Shown here in pieces: positions 7,015 to 14,872 of a DNA stretch of 37,231 bases (positions are counted from its first letter, which is position 1; the number at the start of each line of letters is the position of its first letter). Both the position numbers and the translations under genes were made by a program. The notes under the pieces were generated by a model. The model saw only the letters and a program-made list of their open reading frames with translations. It was not told where the DNA came from and ran no database searches. Where the stretch lies: the NCBI GenBank assembly GCA_040223615.1, contig JAVKFY010000004.1:1-37231 (forward strand). Direction: 5' to 3'. This DNA is from JAVKFY01 sp040223615 (GTDB lineage Bacteria; Pseudomonadota; Alphaproteobacteria; GCA-2731375).

Positions 7015-8531
7015 GCATCGCCGCGCTCGCCGACGCCATCGCCAAGCGCGGCGCGCGACGCCTCTATGGCGTGCCGGGCAGCGGCGCCAGCCTGGAGCTG
7101 ATCGACGCGCTGGAGGGCCATGGCGTCGGCTTCTGGTCGACGGCGTTCGAGGGCGCCGCCGCGATCATGGCCGGCACCGCCGGTCGCATGACCGGCCGCG
7201 CCGGCTACGCGCTTTCGATCAAGGGTCCGGGGCTGGCCAATCAGGTGCCGGGGCTGGCGGCCTGCGCGCTGGAGGGCTGGCCGATGGTGGCGCTGGCCGA
7301 GGCCTACGCACCGAACCTGCCGCCGGCGAAGGCGCACAAGCGGCTCGACCAGGGCGCGCTGGTCTCCGGCGTCGCCAAGGGCCACCGCTACTGGGATGGC
7401 GAGCCGGCGAGCCTCGACGGCCTGGCGTCCTGGGCCGAGCGCGAGGCGCCGGGCCCGGTGCTGCTGGAGCTGGCCGGCACGATCCCCGACGAGCCGCCGC
7501 CGGCACCCGATGCCAGCCCGTCCGATCCGCTGGCCGGCCATATCGCGAAGGCCGAGCGGCCCGTCGTCATCGCCGGCACGCTGGCGATCCGCATGGATTG
7601 GGCCGAGCAACTCAAGAACCTCCAGGTACCGGTGTTCACCACCGCCGCCGCCAAGGGCGCGGTCGACGAGTGGCTGCCGCACGCCGCCGGGGTCTATACC
7701 GGCGTCGGCCTCGATCTGACGCCGGAGAAAGCGCTGCTCGCGGACGCCGACCTCGTGGTCGGGCTGGGGCTGCGCGCCGGGGAAGTGCTGAACGCCGCGC
7801 CATTCGATTGCGCGTCGCTGAACCTGGATGCGATCCACGCGCCCGGCGCCGACGGATTCCAGTTCAAGGCACAAGGCGCCGACGTCGACGCGACCTTCGC
7901 CGCGCTGGCCGAGAAATCCTGGGGCATGGACGAAGCCCGCAATGCCGTCGCCGACCTCGACGCCACCATGCTCGCCCGGCCGTTCGGCCCGGCGCACGTC
8001 TACCGCGCCGTCGCCGGCACCTGGCGCGACAGCCGGCTGGTGGTCGACACCGGCTACTTCTGCACCATCGCCGAGCATGCCTGGCATGCCCCCCGCGCCG
8101 ACCTGTGCCTCAGTTCGGGCAGCGGGCGCTACATGGGCATCGCGCTGCCGCAATCGCTGGCTGCAGCCGACCTTGACCCGACCGTGGTGACGGTGCTGGC
8201 GACCGGCGACGGCGGCCTGCCGCCGTTCGTCGCCGAGGCGCGGCTGGCGGCAATCCATGAACTTCCGCTGGTGGTGCTGCACCTGTCGGACGGCGGCTAC
8301 GGCTCGGTCCGCACGCGGGCCATCAACGACCGGCTGACGCAACGCCCGCTGCTCACCAGCGGCTCATGGCGCGCCACCTTCGACGGTTTCGGCTACCAGA
8401 CCCGCTCGGCCCACGACGAAGAGAGCATGTACCGGGCGATGGAATCGTGGGACCCGAGATTCGGCCCGCTGTTCATCGACGTGTCGTTCGATCCGGATCA
8501 CTATCAGGCGATGGTGAGAGGTATCCGATGA
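7011..8531 (+). CDS. Thiamine pyrophosphate-dependent enzyme (acetolactate synthase-like)
   Basis: A 506-residue protein with the three-domain ThDP layout: Pyr domain (about 1-160), central domain (about 170-300) and PP domain (about 340-500). The start overlaps the previous stop (ATGA). The proton-relay glutamate is Glu47 (FEGAAAIMAGTAGR). The Mg/ThDP motif begins GDG at 399-401, and the second half, normally two Asn about 26 residues on, reads Ser426-Asp427 (HLSDGGYGSV). Asp427 could still bind Mg. The family decarboxylates 2-keto acids or performs carboligation; central-domain FAD is usually structural in acetolactate synthase relatives. It may act on a keto acid made by the adjacent dehydrogenase, or add a two-carbon branch to the sugar. 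The substrate cannot be read from sequence. Confidence 0.85.
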   Translation: MSIAALADAIAKRGARRLYGVPGSGASLELIDALEGHGVGFWSTAFEGAAAIMAGTAGRMTGRAGYALSIKGPGLANQVPGLAACALEGWPMVALAEAYAPNLPPAKAHKRLDQGALVSGVAKGHRYWDGEPASLDGLASWAEREAPGPVLLELAGTIPDEPPPAPDASPSDPLAGHIAKAERPVVIAGTLAIRMDWAEQLKNLQVPVFTTAAAKGAVDEWLPHAAGVYTGVGLDLTPEKALLADADLVVGLGLRAGEVLNAAPFDCASLNLDAIHAPGADGFQFKAQGADVDATFAALAEKSWGMDEARNAVADLDATMLARPFGPAHVYRAVAGTWRDSRLVVDTGYFCTIAEHAWHAPRADLCLSSGSGRYMGIALPQSLAAADLDPTVVTVLATGDGGLPPFVAEARLAAIHELPLVVLHLSDGGYGSVRTRAINDRLTQRPLLTSGSWRATFDGFGYQTRSAHDEESMYRAMESWDPRFGPLFIDVSFDPDHYQAMVRGIR

Positions 8532-9514
8532 ACCGAAGGGTCTTGATCGTCGGCGCCGGCAGTGTCGGCAAGCGCCACGCCAACAACCTGAAGGCGCTCG
8601 GCATGGAGGTCGCCGCGGTCGACCCGCGCGAGGACCGGCGCGACGAGTTCCCGGCGGACATCGCCTACCCGACCCTCGATGCCGCGCTGACGCAGCGCTT
8701 CGACGCCGTCGCCGTGTGCTCGCCGACCGCCTTCCACGTCGACCAGGCGCTGGCGGCGCTCGACAGCGGCGCGGCGGTGCTACTGGAGAAGCCGGTGGCG
8801 ATGACGCTGGCCGATGCCGAGCGGCTGGCCGACCGAGCCGCCGAAACTGGCGCACCGCCGGTCCTGCTCGGCTACACGTGGCGCTGGTGGCCGCCGCTGC
8901 AGCGCCTGCGCGAGTTGATCAAGGCCGAGGCGGTCGGGCCGATCCGCTTCGCCCAGTTCGTGATGTCGGCGCACCTGGCCGACTGGCACCCCTACGAGCC
9001 GCTGGCAGACTTCTTCATGTCATCGGCAAGGCTCGGCGGCGGCGCTTTGCTCGACGAGAGCCACTGGATCGACCTGTCGGCCTGGCTATTCGGCATGCCG
9101 AAGGACCTGATGGCCGACGTCGACAAGATTTCGTCGCTCGACATCACCGCCGACGACAATGTCGACATGATCCTGCGCTACGACGGCGGCCTGCGGGTGC
9201 AGATCCACCTCGACCTCCACGGCCGGCCGCACCAGAAGACCATCCGCTGCCTCGGCGAGACCGGCTCGCTGCTGTGGTCGGAACACCCCAACCGCGTCGC
9301 CATCGCGCGCGGCGCCGAGGAGCATTGGGAAGACGAGGTGTTCTCCTGCGGCCGCAACGACATGTTCATGGCCGTGGCGCAGGAATTCCTGCACGTCCTC
9401 GACGGCGAGACGCACATGACCTGCACGCTGGCCGACGGCCTGAACGCCATGCGCCTGATCGAAGCCGTGCGCCGGTCGACCGCCGACGGCCGGCGCATCG
9501 AGATCGGACCGTGA
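8528..9514 (+). CDS. Gfo/Idh/MocA family oxidoreductase
   Basis: A 328-residue NAD(P)-dependent oxidoreductase. The start overlaps the previous stop (ATGA) and opens with MNRRVLIVGAGSVGKRHANN, a dinucleotide-binding fold with GAGSVG. The family EKP motif occurs in VLLEKPVAMTLADAERL (catalytic Lys about residue 90). The C-terminal alpha/beta domain includes GGGALLDESHWIDLSAWLFG, where the ESHWIDL segment holds the conserved His of this superfamily. It should oxidise or reduce a hydroxyl/keto position of a sugar or sugar derivative. It is the fifth gene of the coupled operon, directly before the CMP-sugar synthetase, so a role in tailoring the nonulosonic acid or its precursor is likely (inference). 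Confidence 0.88.
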   Translation: MNRRVLIVGAGSVGKRHANNLKALGMEVAAVDPREDRRDEFPADIAYPTLDAALTQRFDAVAVCSPTAFHVDQALAALDSGAAVLLEKPVAMTLADAERLADRAAETGAPPVLLGYTWRWWPPLQRLRELIKAEAVGPIRFAQFVMSAHLADWHPYEPLADFFMSSARLGGGALLDESHWIDLSAWLFGMPKDLMADVDKISSLDITADDNVDMILRYDGGLRVQIHLDLHGRPHQKTIRCLGETGSLLWSEHPNRVAIARGAEEHWEDEVFSCGRNDMFMAVAQEFLHVLDGETHMTCTLADGLNAMRLIEAVRRSTADGRRIEIGP

Positions 9515-10218
9515 TCCGGGGGCTGTCGGTCCTGGCGGTGGTCCCGGCGCGCGGCGGTTCGAAGTCGATACCGCGCAAGAACCTGGCCCAGGTCGGCGGC
9601 ATGTCGCTGGTCGGCCGCGCCGCCGCGCTGGCCAAGGGCATCGCCTGGATCGACCGCGTCATCGTTTCCACCGACGACCAGGAGATTGCCGACGAGGCCG
9701 TGCGCCACGGCGCCGAGGCCCCGTTCCTGCGCCCCGAGGCGCTATCGAGCGATACCGCCAGTTCCAAGGACATGTGGCGCCACGCCTGGGATGCGGCCGA
9801 AACCCACTACGGCCAGGCCTTCGACCTGTCGGTGCTGCTGGAACCGACCAGCCCGCTGCGCCGCGCGGCGGATATCGACCGCACCGTCGCGACGATGCTG
9901 GACCAGGACGCGGCGGCGGCCGCCACGGTGAGCCGCACGCCGGCGCACTACACGCCGCACAAGACGCTCACCGCCGACGACGGCACCATCGGCTTCTACC
10001 TGCCGAACGGCGCGCAACACAGCCTGCGCCAGACCATCCCGGCCTACTATCACCGCAACGGCGCCTGCTATGCGCTGCGCCGCGCCACCCTGTTCGAGCA
10101 CGACGCGATCATCGAGCGCGACTGCCGCGCCGTCGTCATCGACCGCCACCTGGTCAATATCGACGACACCTTCGAGCTCGAGCTCGCGGCGTGGCTGCTG
10201 GCGCGCGACTCAGAATAG
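9511..10218 (+). CDS. neuA: CMP-nonulosonic acid synthetase (acylneuraminate cytidylyltransferase)
   Basis: A 235-residue cytidylyltransferase, normal length for the NeuA/PseF/LegF family. The GTG start overlaps the preceding stop (GTGA) and gives LSVLAVVPARGGSKSIPRKN, the diagnostic nucleotide-binding loop. Further hallmarks are VIVSTDDQEIADEA, LLEPTSPLRRAADID, YHRNGACYALRR and NIDDTFELELA, which carries the metal-binding acidic residues. It transfers CMP from CTP to the anomeric hydroxyl of the nine-carbon sugar, making the donor for a glycosyltransferase, none of which is encoded nearby. It is the last gene of the operon; its tail overlaps the convergent lactonase gene by 9 bp. Confidence 0.92.
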   Translation: MIRGLSVLAVVPARGGSKSIPRKNLAQVGGMSLVGRAAALAKGIAWIDRVIVSTDDQEIADEAVRHGAEAPFLRPEALSSDTASSKDMWRHAWDAAETHYGQAFDLSVLLEPTSPLRRAADIDRTVATMLDQDAAAAATVSRTPAHYTPHKTLTADDGTIGFYLPNGAQHSLRQTIPAYYHRNGACYALRRATLFEHDAIIERDCRAVVIDRHLVNIDDTFELELAAWLLARDSE

Positions 10219-11103
10219 CTGCGGCCGGCCCGGCACCTTCACCCGTACGCGGTAGAGCGAGGTCGAGGCGGTGATGAACAGGCTCATCATGTCGTCGTCG
10301 CCCCAGCAGAAGTTCGCCGTCCGCTCCGGGGTCAGGATCACGCCCAGGCAGGTGGCGTCCGCGTCGAACACATGGATGCCGCCCGGTCCGGTGGTGAACA
10401 GGTTGCCGGCGCTGTCGATCTTCATGCCATCGGGCGCGCCGTCGCCATCGCCGGTGGTCTCGCACCACACGCGGCTGTTCCCGACCGTGCCGTCGGCCGC
10501 CACGTCGAACACCCGCACGTGCTGGCGGTCGGTGTCGTTCACGAAGAGCTGTTTCTCATCGCGCGAGAAGCACAGGCCGTTCGGTTGCGCGAAGTCGTCG
10601 ACCAGCAGGGTCAGCGCCCTGGTCTCAGGGTTCACCCGGTAGACGCCGCGGAAGTCCAGCTCGCATTCGCGCTCCACCCCGAACACCGGCATCCGCCCGT
10701 AGGTCGGGTCGGAGAAATAGATGTCGTTGTTGGAATGGACGATGATGTCGTTCGGGCTGTTCAGTTCCTTGTCGCCGTGATGCGTCGCCAGAACCGTGTC
10801 GGGACCGTCCGGTTCCATCCGTACCACCCGGCTGGTGGCGTGCTCGCAGACCAGCACCCGGCCCTGGCGGTCGAAGGTCATGCCGTTCGACTTGTTGCAG
10901 GGCTGGCGCACCGTCTCGGTGCCGCCGGCCGCCGACCAGCGCCGCATGTGGTCGCCCGGCATGTCGGAGAACAGCAGGTCGCGCCGCGCCGGGTGCCAGA
11001 TCGGGCCCTCGGTGAACTTGAAGCCGGTGCCGAGCCGTTCGAACTCGACGTCGGCGCCGACGACCTGCGCGAAACGCGGGTCGCGGACCTCCACGTTGCT
11101 CAT
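10210..11103 (-). CDS. SMP-30/gluconolactonase/LRE family protein
   Basis: A 297-residue six-bladed beta-propeller of the SMP-30/gluconolactonase family. Metal-site motifs are visible: FTEGPIWHP near the N-terminus (Glu ligand), LNSPNDIIVHSNNDIYFSDP (Asn ligand) and GAPDGMKIDSAGNLF (Asp ligand), with AQPNGLCFSRDE as another blade motif. It should hydrolyse a sugar lactone or related ester using a divalent cation. The ATG at 11103 overlaps the TGA of the upstream tautomerase (ATGA), so the two are cotranslated. Earlier in-frame starts would run through the tautomerase gene and are unlikely. The 3' end overlaps neuA tail to tail. Confidence 0.88.
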   Translation of the reverse strand: MSNVEVRDPRFAQVVGADVEFERLGTGFKFTEGPIWHPARRDLLFSDMPGDHMRRWSAAGGTETVRQPCNKSNGMTFDRQGRVLVCEHATSRVVRMEPDGPDTVLATHHGDKELNSPNDIIVHSNNDIYFSDPTYGRMPVFGVERECELDFRGVYRVNPETRALTLLVDDFAQPNGLCFSRDEKQLFVNDTDRQHVRVFDVAADGTVGNSRVWCETTGDGDGAPDGMKIDSAGNLFTTGPGGIHVFDADATCLGVILTPERTANFCWGDDDMMSLFITASTSLYRVRVKVPGRPQLF

Positions 11104-11324
11104 GTGCCGCCGGTGCCGGTCGACTTGGCGGCCTGCTTCTGCAACTCGGCCACCGGCGTGGCGCCGACATACCAGTCCTCGGCCTCGACGTCCTCGAACA
11201 CCACCCACACGGCTTCCTTGGGCAGTTCGGCGAGTTCGGCGATGGCGTCGGTGACGCGGCGCGAGATCTCGTCCTTGCGGCTCTGTGGATGGCCCTTGAG
11301 AATACGGATGTTCACGAATGGCAT
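11100..11324 (-). CDS. 4-oxalocrotonate tautomerase family protein
   Basis: A 74-residue protein starting Met-Pro (MPFVNIRILKGHPQSRKDEI), which leaves the catalytic N-terminal Pro after Met removal. This size and start are typical of the 4-OT subfamily, which forms hexamers and tautomerises enol/keto acids. GGAGGGCG lies 7 nt before the ATG. It overlaps the SMP-30 gene by 4 bp, so a lactonase and a tautomerase are made together; this suggests a small sugar-acid or aromatic-acid catabolic step (inference). The C-terminus after about residue 62 is Gly/Thr-rich and probably disordered. Confidence 0.85.
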   Translation of the reverse strand: MPFVNIRILKGHPQSRKDEISRRVTDAIAELAELPKEAVWVVFEDVEAEDWYVGATPVAELQKQAAKSTGTGGT

Positions 11325-11407
11325 GGCATCGCCCTCCCGGTATTTTTCGTATCATGCGCCGAACCGGGGCCGGGCGCCAGCCGGCGGAACCGCCATTGAT
11401 CTGATGC

Positions 11408-11441
11408 GTTTGCACCCTTAGTTAGTTTGCACCCTCAGTTA
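11408..11441. repeat. Tandem 17-bp direct repeat upstream of the YSC84-family gene
   Basis: GTTTGCACCCTTAGTTA (11408-11424) is followed without a gap by GTTTGCACCCTCAGTTA (11425-11441), differing at one base. The repeat lies 41 bp before the ATG at 11482, in the divergent gap with the tautomerase gene. Directly repeated sites spaced about 1.6 helical turns apart could bind a regulator, or this may be a simple tandem duplication. Confidence 0.7.
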
Positions 11442-11481
11442 ATTGCGGACCGCCCGCTGCCGGGCGACAGGAGAATTTTCG

Positions 11482-12180
11482 ATGTACACCCGACGCCAGT
11501 TCACCGGGGCGGCGCTGACCGCCGTTGCCGCCGCTGGCCTGCCCACGGCCGCCTGGGCCGCCAACGACGAGCAGGCCCTGATCGACGACGCGGTGCGCAC
11601 CCTTGCGAATTTCGAGGGCGACCCGGACATGGGCTGGTACCGCCAATACGTACCGCGGGCGCGCGGCATCCTGATCGTCCCGCAGCTCCTGAAGGCCGGT
11701 TTCATCATCGGCGGCGAAGGCGGCAGCGGCGTGCTGCTCGGCCGCGACCCGAAGAGCGGTGCCTGGAGCCCGCCAGCCTTCTACACCATGGGCGCCGGTT
11801 CGATCGGCTTCCAGATCGGCGCCGAGGCCCAGGAGGTCATCCTGGTGATCATGACCGACAAGGGCGTCAACAGCCTGCTGGAGTCGAATGTGAAGCTGGG
11901 CGCCGAGGCGTCGGTCTCGGTCGGCCCGAAGGGCGCCGGCGTGGAGGCCGCGACGGCGCCGAACCTGTCGGCCGACATCGTCTCCTTCGCCCGCTCCAAG
12001 GGCCTGTATGGCGGCATCTCGCTGGAAGGCGCGGTGGTCGCAACCCGCAAGGAATGGAACACCGCCTACTACGGCAAGCCGGTGACCTCGACCGATATCA
12101 TCGTGCGACGCGAGGTCGACAATGCCGGCACCGCCGCGCTGAAGGCCGCGGTGGCCAAGGCCACGTCGAAGAAAATGTAG
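11482..12180 (+). CDS. YSC84/SYLF-domain lipid-binding protein, Tat-exported
   Basis: A 232-residue protein. The ATG at 11482 follows ACAGGAG by 8 nt. The N-terminus TRRQFTGAALTAVAAAGLP ending in AWA is a twin-arginine-type signal peptide, so the protein is likely exported folded. The rest matches the SYLF (DUF500, YSC84/BPSL1445) family: ARGILIVPQLLKAGFIIGGE, GSGVLLGRD, FYTMGAGSIGFQIGAEAQEV, VILVIMTDKGVN and LEGAVVATRKEWNTAYYG. Members bind phosphoinositides in eukaryotes; the bacterial role is not established. It is convergent with the ankyrin gene, with 6 bp between the stops. Confidence 0.88.
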   Translation: MYTRRQFTGAALTAVAAAGLPTAAWAANDEQALIDDAVRTLANFEGDPDMGWYRQYVPRARGILIVPQLLKAGFIIGGEGGSGVLLGRDPKSGAWSPPAFYTMGAGSIGFQIGAEAQEVILVIMTDKGVNSLLESNVKLGAEASVSVGPKGAGVEAATAPNLSADIVSFARSKGLYGGISLEGAVVATRKEWNTAYYGKPVTSTDIIVRREVDNAGTAALKAAVAKATSKKM

Positions 12181-12186
12181 GTTGCG

Positions 12187-12747
12187 TCAGCCGCGTTCGG
12201 CGGCGGCGATCAGCAGCCGCTCGATCTGCGCCGAACGCCGCTCGCGCGCGTAGTCCAGCGCCGTGCGGCCGGTGAAGTCGGCCAGGTCGATGCGCGCGTG
12301 TGCCTCCAGCAGCGCCCGCACCGTGTTGGCATGGCCGCCGCGAACCGCGCGCATCAGCGCGGTCTCGCCGGCGCGGTTCTCGCGGTCCTTGTCGGCCCCG
12401 GCACTGATCAGTACCTGGGTAATGCCGGTATGGCCCTGGCCGGCGGCATAGTGCAGCGCGGTATTGCCCTGAGTGTCCTTCAGATCGGCGAAGGCGCCTT
12501 CGCGCAGCAGCAACGCGGCGATGCGGTCGGCGCCGGTCACCGCCGCGTGCATCAACGCGGTGCGGCCCTTGCGATCGCGGATGTTCGGGTTGGTGCCCTT
12601 GATCAGCAGTTCGTTGACGGCTTCGAAGTCGCTGACCTGAGCCGCCTCGATGATCGGATCGGCGGAAAATAGCTGGGCCCGCGCCGGGACCGGTCCGGAC
12701 GCCGCCAGGAGCAGCAGCCCGAAGAATATGAGAGTGGTTCGCAACAT
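12187..12747 (-). CDS. Secreted ankyrin-repeat protein
   Basis: A 186-residue protein if it starts at the ATG at 12747, which gives a signal peptide MLRTTLIFFGLLLLAASG ending in ARAQ. An alternative ATG at 12765 adds six residues, and neither has a strong ribosome site. After about residue 30 there are four to five ankyrin repeats, each with the GxTALxxAA pattern: GRTALMHAAVTGADRIAALL, GNTALHYAAGQGHTGITQVL, GETALMRAVRGGHANTVRAL and GRTALDYARERRSAQIERLL. It should be a periplasmic protein-binding scaffold. The partner is unknown and neighbours give no clue. Confidence 0.82.
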   Translation of the reverse strand: MLRTTLIFFGLLLLAASGPVPARAQLFSADPIIEAAQVSDFEAVNELLIKGTNPNIRDRKGRTALMHAAVTGADRIAALLLREGAFADLKDTQGNTALHYAAGQGHTGITQVLISAGADKDRENRAGETALMRAVRGGHANTVRALLEAHARIDLADFTGRTALDYARERRSAQIERLLIAAAERG

Positions 12748-12851
12748 TGCCGGCGTTTCTACCATGTCTCGTTGCCGTAGCCCAGCCGAGGTAGTGGTGG
12801 CCACCTTGCCCAGTGCCTATATTGCGGTCAGATGGCTAGGCAACGCAACGG

Positions 12852-13439
12852 ATGACCGCGCGCCGACTGAGCCTGCTCGCCGCCGTGGTGGCGGCGGTGG
12901 TGGCGCTCAGCGTCATGGTCCTGTCGCTAATCCCGTTTGGCGACGAGAAGGGCGCCGGCGTCGCCCTGATCGGCGGCCCGTACGAACTGGTCGACCAGAC
13001 CGGCCGGGTGGTCACCGAGCAGACCGACGCCGGCAAGCTGCGGCTGATCTACTTCGGGTACACCTATTGCCCCGACGTCTGCCCGACCGAACTGTCGGTG
13101 ATGAGCCAGGCGCTCGACCTGCTGGGCGAGGACGCCGCCGAGGTCCAGCCGATTTTCATCACCATCGACCCGCAGCGCGATACGCCTGCGCAGATGGCCG
13201 AATATGTGCAGCATTTCTACCCCTCCATGCTCGGCCTGACCGGCTCGCCCGAGCAGGTCGCCGCCGCTGCCAAGACCTATCGCGTGTACTACGCCAAGGG
13301 CCCGGGCGATGATGAAGACTATCTGATGGACCATTCCAGCTTCATCTACGTGATGGGCCGGGACGGCAGCTATCTGGCGCATTTCGGGCCCAACACCGCG
13401 CCGGAAACGATGGCTGAGCAGCTCCGCAAGCTGCTTTAG
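12852..13439 (+). CDS. SCO1/SenC family copper chaperone
   Basis: A 195-residue protein. An N-terminal membrane anchor or signal (residues 5-28) is followed by a thioredoxin-fold SCO domain. The copper site is complete: Cys73 and Cys77 in YCPDVCPTE, and His161 in MDHSSFIYV. The segment FITIDPQRDTPAQMAEYVQH is also characteristic. SCO proteins deliver copper to, or maintain the thiols of, the CuA site of cytochrome c oxidase on the periplasmic side of the membrane. No oxidase genes are nearby. Cys-Cys spacing and length are normal. Confidence 0.92.
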   Translation: MTARRLSLLAAVVAAVVALSVMVLSLIPFGDEKGAGVALIGGPYELVDQTGRVVTEQTDAGKLRLIYFGYTYCPDVCPTELSVMSQALDLLGEDAAEVQPIFITIDPQRDTPAQMAEYVQHFYPSMLGLTGSPEQVAAAAKTYRVYYAKGPGDDEDYLMDHSSFIYVMGRDGSYLAHFGPNTAPETMAEQLRKLL

Positions 13440-13584
13440 GCCGTACGACAAAAGTCCGCGTCGGGGTTGACCTTATCTCGCAAGCGCAACAACTTCGTTG
13501 CAACGCATTCAAGATTCGCCACCTAAGTTTGTCATAACGTTGCATGGCGGCACGGTCCGGCGGCCACGGGAGTAACGCCAGCGT
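13440..13584 (+). promoter_or_regulatory. Upstream region of phaZ with a 10-bp palindrome
   Basis: The 145-bp gap before the depolymerase gene is less GC-rich than its surroundings. It contains the perfect palindrome CGTTGCAACG (13496-13505) and a related ACGTTGCA (13537-13544). TGC/GCA-containing palindromes are the type of site used by PHA regulators (PhaR) in other alphaproteobacteria, so this may be an operator. No confident -35/-10 pair was found. Confidence 0.35.
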
Positions 13585-14808
13585 ATGTTGTATCAGTTGC
13601 ACGAGGCCCAGCGCGCCATGGCGCTCCCGCTGCGTTTCGCGGCCGAGGCCAACCAGCATCTCTTCCGCCACCCGCTGAACCCGATGTCCTACACGCCGCA
13701 GGGCCGGGCGCTGGCCGCCGCCAGCGAATTGGTGCATTCGCAGTTGCAGGCGCACGTGAAGCCCGCCTTCGGGCTGGCGCACACGACGATCGACGGCAAC
13801 GCGGTGGCGGTGCGCGAGCGCGTCGTGCTCGACACCCCGTTCTGCCAGCTCCTGCATTTCCAGCGCGAAACCGCGCCGGCACAGCCCCGGGTCCTGATGG
13901 TGGCGCCGATGTCGGGGCATTTCGCGACCCTGCTGCGCGGCACGGTCGAGGCGCTGCTGCCGCATGCCGACATCTACATCACCGACTGGCGCGACGCCCG
14001 TGACGTACGCCTGTCCGCTGGGCCGTTCGACCTCGACGACTATGTCGACCTGATCATCCGCTTCCTGCGCCATCTCGGTCCGAACACCCACACGGTGGCG
14101 GTGTGCCAGCCCTCGGTGCCGGTGCTGGCCGCGGCCGCGCTGATGAACGCCGACGGCGATAACTGCGCGCCGGCCTCGATGACGCTGATGGGCGGGCCGA
14201 TCGATACCCGCCACAACCCGACGACGCCGAACAAGCTGGCCAAGTCGCGCTCGCTCGACTGGTTCGAGCGCTCCGTGATCAGCCGCGTGCCGGTGATGTA
14301 TCCGGGTTTCATGCGCGCGGTCTATCCCGGCTTCCTGCAGCTCGGCGGCTTCATGAGCATGAACCTGGACCGGCACGTCAGCGCCCACGTGCGCCACTAC
14401 TTCCACCTGGTCCGCGGCGACGGCGACAGCGCCGCGGCACATCGCGCGTTCTACGAGGAATACCGCGCGGTGATGGACCTGCCGGCGGAATACTACCTGC
14501 AGACCATCGAGCGGGTGTTCCAGCAGCACCAGCTCGCCGCCGGCACCTTCCGCCACCGCGGCCGCCTGGTCGATCCGGCCGCGATCACCCGCACCGCGCT
14601 GATGACCGTGGAGGGCGGCAGGGACGACATTTCCGGCGTCGGCCAGACCAAGGCGGCGCACAACCTGCTGAAGGACCTGCCGGCCAACCTGCACCGGCAT
14701 TACGAGCAGCCCGACGTTGGCCACTATGGCGTGTTCAACGGCCGCCGCTGGCGCGAGCAGATCGCGCCGCGCGTGGTCGAGTTCCTCACCGCCCACGACG
14801 ACGCCTGA
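13585..14808 (+). CDS. phaZ: Intracellular polyhydroxybutyrate depolymerase
   Basis: A 407-residue protein matching the intracellular PhaZ family (PhaZa1 type, about 400-420 residues). The alpha/beta-hydrolase nucleophile is a cysteine, Cys174 in VCQPSVPVLAAAALM, as in the Cupriavidus enzyme. The oxyanion region VAPMSGHFATLLRGT and the ITDWRDARDV segment are family hallmarks. The C-terminal PHB-depolymerase domain contains VEGGRDDISGVGQTKAAH (acid residue) and VGHYGVFNGRRWR (catalytic His). It degrades native cytoplasmic PHB granules to monomers or oligomers, so the organism should store PHB. No phaC or phasin gene is in the window. A GGGAG ribosome site precedes the ATG. Confidence 0.92.
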   Translation: MLYQLHEAQRAMALPLRFAAEANQHLFRHPLNPMSYTPQGRALAAASELVHSQLQAHVKPAFGLAHTTIDGNAVAVRERVVLDTPFCQLLHFQRETAPAQPRVLMVAPMSGHFATLLRGTVEALLPHADIYITDWRDARDVRLSAGPFDLDDYVDLIIRFLRHLGPNTHTVAVCQPSVPVLAAAALMNADGDNCAPASMTLMGGPIDTRHNPTTPNKLAKSRSLDWFERSVISRVPVMYPGFMRAVYPGFLQLGGFMSMNLDRHVSAHVRHYFHLVRGDGDSAAAHRAFYEEYRAVMDLPAEYYLQTIERVFQQHQLAAGTFRHRGRLVDPAAITRTALMTVEGGRDDISGVGQTKAAHNLLKDLPANLHRHYEQPDVGHYGVFNGRRWREQIAPRVVEFLTAHDDA

Positions 14809-14872
14809 CACCGCCGGAACGAGCCGCTAGAATAGCCGGGCCTGAGGGGGTGCGGCGCGAACCGAAGTAGGC

